DNA from: an uncultured Bacilli bacterium
GTDB taxonomy: Bacteria; Bacillota_I; Bacilli_A; RFN20; CAG-826
Assembly (NCBI GenBank): GCA_934133115.1
Contig: CAKPAV010000052.1
Coordinates: 1-9,149 of the forward strand
Direction of reading: 5' to 3'
Length of the DNA: 9,149 nucleotides
Under the pieces are notes generated by a model. That model did not search any database and was not told the origin of the DNA. It saw nothing but the letters and a program-made list of their open reading frames with translations. Each line of letters opens with the position of its first letter. The stretch's first letter is position 1. Made by a program: the position numbers and the translations under genes. Shown piece by piece: positions 6,898 to 9,149 of the stretch.

Positions 6898-6934
6898 CCA
6901 ATAAAATAAATATCTTCTTTGTATGATAAGTGAG
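6898..6934 (+). promoter_or_regulatory. Shared 37-bp upstream element, copy 2 (before the lipoprotein gene)
   Basis: The ungapped partner of 5304-5340 (28 of 37 identical). As a promoter it reads CCAATA-17-GTATGA, with a start near 6933 and a leader of about 26 bases, a comfortable fit. It begins nine bases after the stop of the membrane protein gene. No terminator is visible there, so the lipoprotein may be transcribed both by read-through and from this element. Confidence 0.55.
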
Positions 6935-6942
6935 CAGAGCTC

Positions 6943-6948
6943 AGGAGG
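6943..6948 (+). promoter_or_regulatory. Ribosome binding site that sets the lipoprotein start
   Basis: AGGAGG lies ten bases before the ATG at 6959. The earlier in-frame ATG at 6923 has no such site, lies within the shared upstream element, and would put 12 polar residues before the signal peptide. Confidence 0.9.
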
Positions 6949-6958
6949 AAAAAACATT

Positions 6959-7798
6959 ATGAAAAAATTATTTATTTTATTAGGACTAGGAGTGTTGAGT
7001 TTAAGTGGATGTGATTTGAATAATCCAACACCAAACAATGCAAACAAAGCATCGTTTAAAGACATGTATTCATTGTCTGCATTAAGCGGAATTAATATGC
7101 TTAACATGAGAAATGCACCATCTTTAAAAAGGAAAGCCGCTAATTTGACAGAAGAAGATAAAACAGAAATTTTGAAAAAATTAGAAGTAGTGGATAATCT
7201 TATAAGTGGCAATATGATAACTTCTAAAGAAGAAAATTCCGATTTATCTGATTATCAAAAAATGTATACAATTTCTACTTCGGACTTAGATGGCAATACA
7301 TCTAGTTACAAATTTTATTTTAATGAGTTAATTATTGCTGATGAAGATGATAACGATGACAAAGAAGTTGATAATGAACAAGAATTTCATTTATCTGGTA
7401 TCGTTATTAATAACGATGTAACATACAAAATGGAAGGTAAAAAAGAAATCGAAGAGGGTGAATTTGAAGTAGAATTTAAAGTCATGATTGATGAATTAAA
7501 TTATGTTGTAGTGGAGCAAGAAATAGAAGATAACGAAGAAGAATATAAATATACAAGCTACACTGATGGCAAAAAAACTTTAGAATATGAATTAGAATTT
7601 GAAGTTAATAAAAATAAAGTTGAAGTAGAATTCAAAGAAAAAAGTGGCACTTCTAAGAAGAAAACCAAATTTGAAAGTGTTGAGAAAGACGGAAAAAAAG
7701 AAGTAAAAATTTCTATTGAAGAAAATAAAATTAAAGAACATTATTTAATTCTTATCTATGAAGATCAAGATGGTAATATCGTTCATGAATTTCAATAA
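6959..7798 (+). CDS. Lipoprotein paralogous to the ectodomain of the upstream membrane protein
   Basis: A 279-residue lipoprotein with start MKK, a hydrophobic core (4-15) and lipobox LSGC (Cys18). The mature part is highly charged, rich in Glu, Lys and Asp, with alternating residues that suggest a beta-meander. I do not recognise a named family. It aligns with the ectodomain of the preceding membrane protein: SLKRKAANL (55-63) with its NLKRLAKF, KKEIEEGEFEVEFK (161-174) with its NKEIEQDECELELK, and YVVVEQEIE (182-190) with its YIVIEQEIE, then EYKY and a DGKKT stretch. The simplest reading is duplication, one copy on a transmembrane helix and one on lipid. It may be a co-sensor, a ligand-titrating decoy, or an output of the sigma factor. 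An intrinsic terminator follows at 7815. Confidence 0.8.
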   Translation: MKKLFILLGLGVLSLSGCDLNNPTPNNANKASFKDMYSLSALSGINMLNMRNAPSLKRKAANLTEEDKTEILKKLEVVDNLISGNMITSKEENSDLSDYQKMYTISTSDLDGNTSSYKFYFNELIIADEDDNDDKEVDNEQEFHLSGIVINNDVTYKMEGKKEIEEGEFEVEFKVMIDELNYVVVEQEIEDNEEEYKYTSYTDGKKTLEYELEFEVNKNKVEVEFKEKSGTSKKKTKFESVEKDGKKEVKISIEENKIKEHYLILIYEDQDGNIVHEFQ

Positions 7799-7814
7799 TT
7801 AATAAATTTATCAG

Positions 7815-7844
7815 TCCCCTAATATATTTTGTTAGGGGATTTTT
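7815..7844 (+). terminator. Rho-independent terminator of the sigma factor-lipoprotein unit
   Basis: TCCCCTAA (7815-7822) pairs perfectly with TTAGGGGA (7832-7839) across a nine-base loop, followed by five T. It lies 17 bases past the lipoprotein stop. Confidence 0.92.
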
Positions 7845-7852
7845 AAATGCTT

Positions 7853-7888
7853 ATAATGATAAATCATTATTTTTTAATGAAAATCATT
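7853..7888. promoter_or_regulatory. Two near-identical AATGA/TCATT palindromes 21 bp apart
   Basis: ATAATGAT-AA-ATCATTAT (7853-7870) is a perfect 8-bp inverted repeat. AATGA-AAA-TCATT (7876-7888) repeats its core, 21 bases later. Both resemble Fur-family boxes (GATAATGATAATCATTATC in the E. coli consensus), the first with one extra central base. The first is followed by a run of T and could instead act as a weak second terminator. The second covers the -35 region of the candidate prfA promoter. Confidence 0.45.
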
Positions 7889-7896
7889 GAATAATT

Positions 7897-7905
7897 TGCT
7901 ATTAT
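7897..7905 (+). promoter_or_regulatory. Candidate extended -10 promoter of prfA
   Basis: TGCTATTAT fits the extended -10 pattern TGnTATAAT with one mismatch. No good -35 hexamer stands at 16-18 bases upstream, as is common for extended -10 promoters. Transcription would start near 7912, about 18 bases before prfA. Confidence 0.5.
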
Positions 7906-7929
7906 TAAGTAGTTGAAAGTAGGGATACT

Positions 7930-9006
7930 ATGGAAATTAAGTTAGAACAACGTCTTGAAGCATCAGAAAAGCGCTTAGAAGAAGTTGATAAGTTATTAAT
8001 GGAAGAATCAACAATGAAAGACATGAAGTTATTTCGTGATCTTTCTAAAGAAAGAGCAAACCTTGCTCCAGTTGTTGAAAAGTATTTGGAATATAAGAAA
8101 GTTGTTCAAGATAAAGAAGAAGCTATGCTAATGGCTAATGATTCTGATGAAGAATTATCTTTATTAGGAAAAGAAGAATTAAAAAGATTATCAGAATTAG
8201 AACCACAAATTATTGATGACATTCGATTATTACTTTTACCAAAAGATCCAAATGATGATAAAAATATTATCGTTGAAATTAGAGGCGCAGTGGGTGGAGA
8301 CGAGGCGAACATCTTTGCTGGTGATTTATTTAGAATGTATACTAGATATGCTGAAAAACAAGGATGGAAAATTCAAATGATTGATGAAGCACCTTCTGAA
8401 ATGGGCGGATTTGCTATGGTTTCGTTCATGATTAAAGGTGATGGTGTTTACTCTAAATTGAAATTCGAATCTGGCGCTCATCGTGTTCAACGTGTTCCAA
8501 AGACTGAAGCTCAAGGAAGAATTCATACCTCAGTTGCAACAGTTCTTGTTATGCCAGAAGCTGAAGAAGTCGAAATTGAAATTCGTAATGAAGATCTACA
8601 AGTTGATACATATCGTTCACAAGGTGCAGGCGGTCAAAATGTTAATAAGACCGAATCGGCAGTTAGAATTACGCATATTCCAACTGGTATAGTAGTGGCT
8701 TGCCAAGTTGAAAAATCACAAATTCAAAACCGTGAAATTGCGATGAATATGTTAAGAGCAAAATTATATGCTGCTAAACAAGCGGAACAAGATGCTAAAA
8801 TTTCTTCTGAACGTCGTTTAAAAATTGGTACAGGTGAAAGATCAGAAAAAATTAGAACTTATAACTATCCACAAAATCGTGTTACTGATCACCGTATTGG
8901 CTTTACAGTTCAAAAATTGGATCGTGTTATGGAAGGCGATTTAGATGAAATTCTTAATGCCTTAATCGATGCTGATCAACAAGATAAATTAGCTGGTGAA
9001 AATTAA
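7930..9006 (+). CDS. prfA: Peptide chain release factor 1
   Basis: The 358 residues match the usual length of RF1, which reads UAA and UAG in the ribosomal A site and releases the finished protein. An alpha-helical N-terminal domain (1-100) is followed by RGAVGGDEA (118-126), the GAHRVQRVP block, the tripeptide anticodon P190-K-T192 (the PxT form that marks RF1 rather than the SPF of RF2), and the catalytic G234-G-Q236 loop within QGAGGQNVNKTES. The Gln of GGQ is the residue methylated by PrmC. The start is supported by a TAGGGA ribosome binding site seven bases upstream. The stop overlaps the next start by one base. Nothing is unusual. Confidence 0.98.
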   Translation: MEIKLEQRLEASEKRLEEVDKLLMEESTMKDMKLFRDLSKERANLAPVVEKYLEYKKVVQDKEEAMLMANDSDEELSLLGKEELKRLSELEPQIIDDIRLLLLPKDPNDDKNIIVEIRGAVGGDEANIFAGDLFRMYTRYAEKQGWKIQMIDEAPSEMGGFAMVSFMIKGDGVYSKLKFESGAHRVQRVPKTEAQGRIHTSVATVLVMPEAEEVEIEIRNEDLQVDTYRSQGAGGQNVNKTESAVRITHIPTGIVVACQVEKSQIQNREIAMNMLRAKLYAAKQAEQDAKISSERRLKIGTGERSEKIRTYNYPQNRVTDHRIGFTVQKLDRVMEGDLDEILNALIDADQQDKLAGEN

Positions 9007-9149
9007 TGACCATTCGAGAGTTTTATAAAATTTACTCCCAAAAATATAAAGATAATAAATATTTAAACGATATTTGTTTAAGAACATTAATAGTAAAAAA
9101 CGAAGGCATAAAAGATATGTCTACGTTTTTTCTATGTTTTGATGATGAA
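9006..9149 (+). CDS. prmC: Probable N-terminal part of release factor glutamine methyltransferase (partial)
   Basis: The ATG at 9006-9008 shares its A with the prfA stop (TAATG), and the frame stays open for 48 codons to the window edge. The visible part, starting MTIREFYKIYSQ, is only the small helical N-terminal domain. The SAM-binding and NPPY motifs that would prove the assignment are beyond the edge. The call rests mainly on gene order: prmC follows prfA in most Bacillota, and PrmC methylates the GGQ glutamine of RF1. There is no strong ribosome binding site, consistent with coupling to prfA. Confidence 0.72.
   Translation, partial: MTIREFYKIYSQKYKDNKYLNDICLRTLIVKNEGIKDMSTFFLCFDDE

Noticed and set aside
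6923..6958. Longer reading of the second lipoprotein from the ATG at 6923.
   Set aside because: It would translate the AGGAGG site and put polar residues before the signal peptide; the ATG at 6959 fits both.
6895..7212. Minus-strand open frame opposite the start of the second lipoprotein gene.
   Set aside because: It is antisense to a clear lipoprotein gene and covers its ribosome binding site; composition is that of a shadow frame.
8106..8692. Short open frames on both strands within prfA.
   Set aside because: prfA is unmistakable across the whole stretch; these are alternate-frame shadows.
1..9149. Use of the Mycoplasma genetic code (TGA as tryptophan), considered because of the AT-rich sequence.
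   Set aside because: All tryptophans in the translated genes are TGG, no gene is interrupted by TGA, and the window holds no positive sign of recoding.
1..9149. Mobile elements, CRISPR arrays, tRNA or rRNA genes.
   Set aside because: No transposase or integrase motif, regularly spaced repeats, or tRNA-like CCA-ended cloverleaf was seen on either strand.

Overview
The window comes from an AT-rich Gram-positive bacterium. Codon choice, strong AGGAGG ribosome binding sites, lipobox lipoproteins, an ECF-type sigma factor and a prfA-prmC pair suggest class Bacilli of the Bacillota, perhaps an uncultured gut lineage related to Erysipelotrichales, RF39 or Acholeplasmatales. That placement is inference. 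Tryptophan is written TGG throughout and no gene needs TGA read as tryptophan, so there is no sign of the Mycoplasma code.

Left part, minus strand (5118 down to 1): three tightly packed genes for surface or secreted proteins, read as one operon. First is a lipoprotein with a Big2 Ig-like domain, three carbohydrate-binding-like beta-sandwich units and an unusual C-terminal domain. Second is a lipoprotein metallophosphoesterase. Third is the first 430 residues of a membrane-anchored glycoside hydrolase family 3 enzyme whose domain order appears circularly permuted; it runs off the left edge. Together they look like an outward-facing set for binding and breaking down a glycan or phosphorylated substrate.

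Centre, divergent intergenic region (5119-5349): a sigma-A-like promoter can be proposed in each direction. Between them lies an 11-bp direct repeat at 21-bp spacing, in the geometry of a LytTR-type or other dimeric regulator site. Just before the sigma gene is a 37-bp element that recurs upstream of the lipoprotein gene at 6959.

Right of centre, plus strand (5350-7798): an ECF-type sigma factor, a single-pass membrane protein overlapping it by 11 bp (probably its anti-sigma factor), and a lipoprotein. The extracytoplasmic part of the membrane protein is visibly paralogous to the lipoprotein. The shared sensor-like domain and shared upstream element make this three-gene signalling module the most interesting part of the window.

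Right end, plus strand (7815-9149): an intrinsic terminator, two near-identical Fur-box-like palindromes 21 bp apart, then prfA (peptide chain release factor 1) overlapping by one base the start of a gene that fits prmC, the release-factor methyltransferase, cut by the window edge. This part is ordinary housekeeping sequence.
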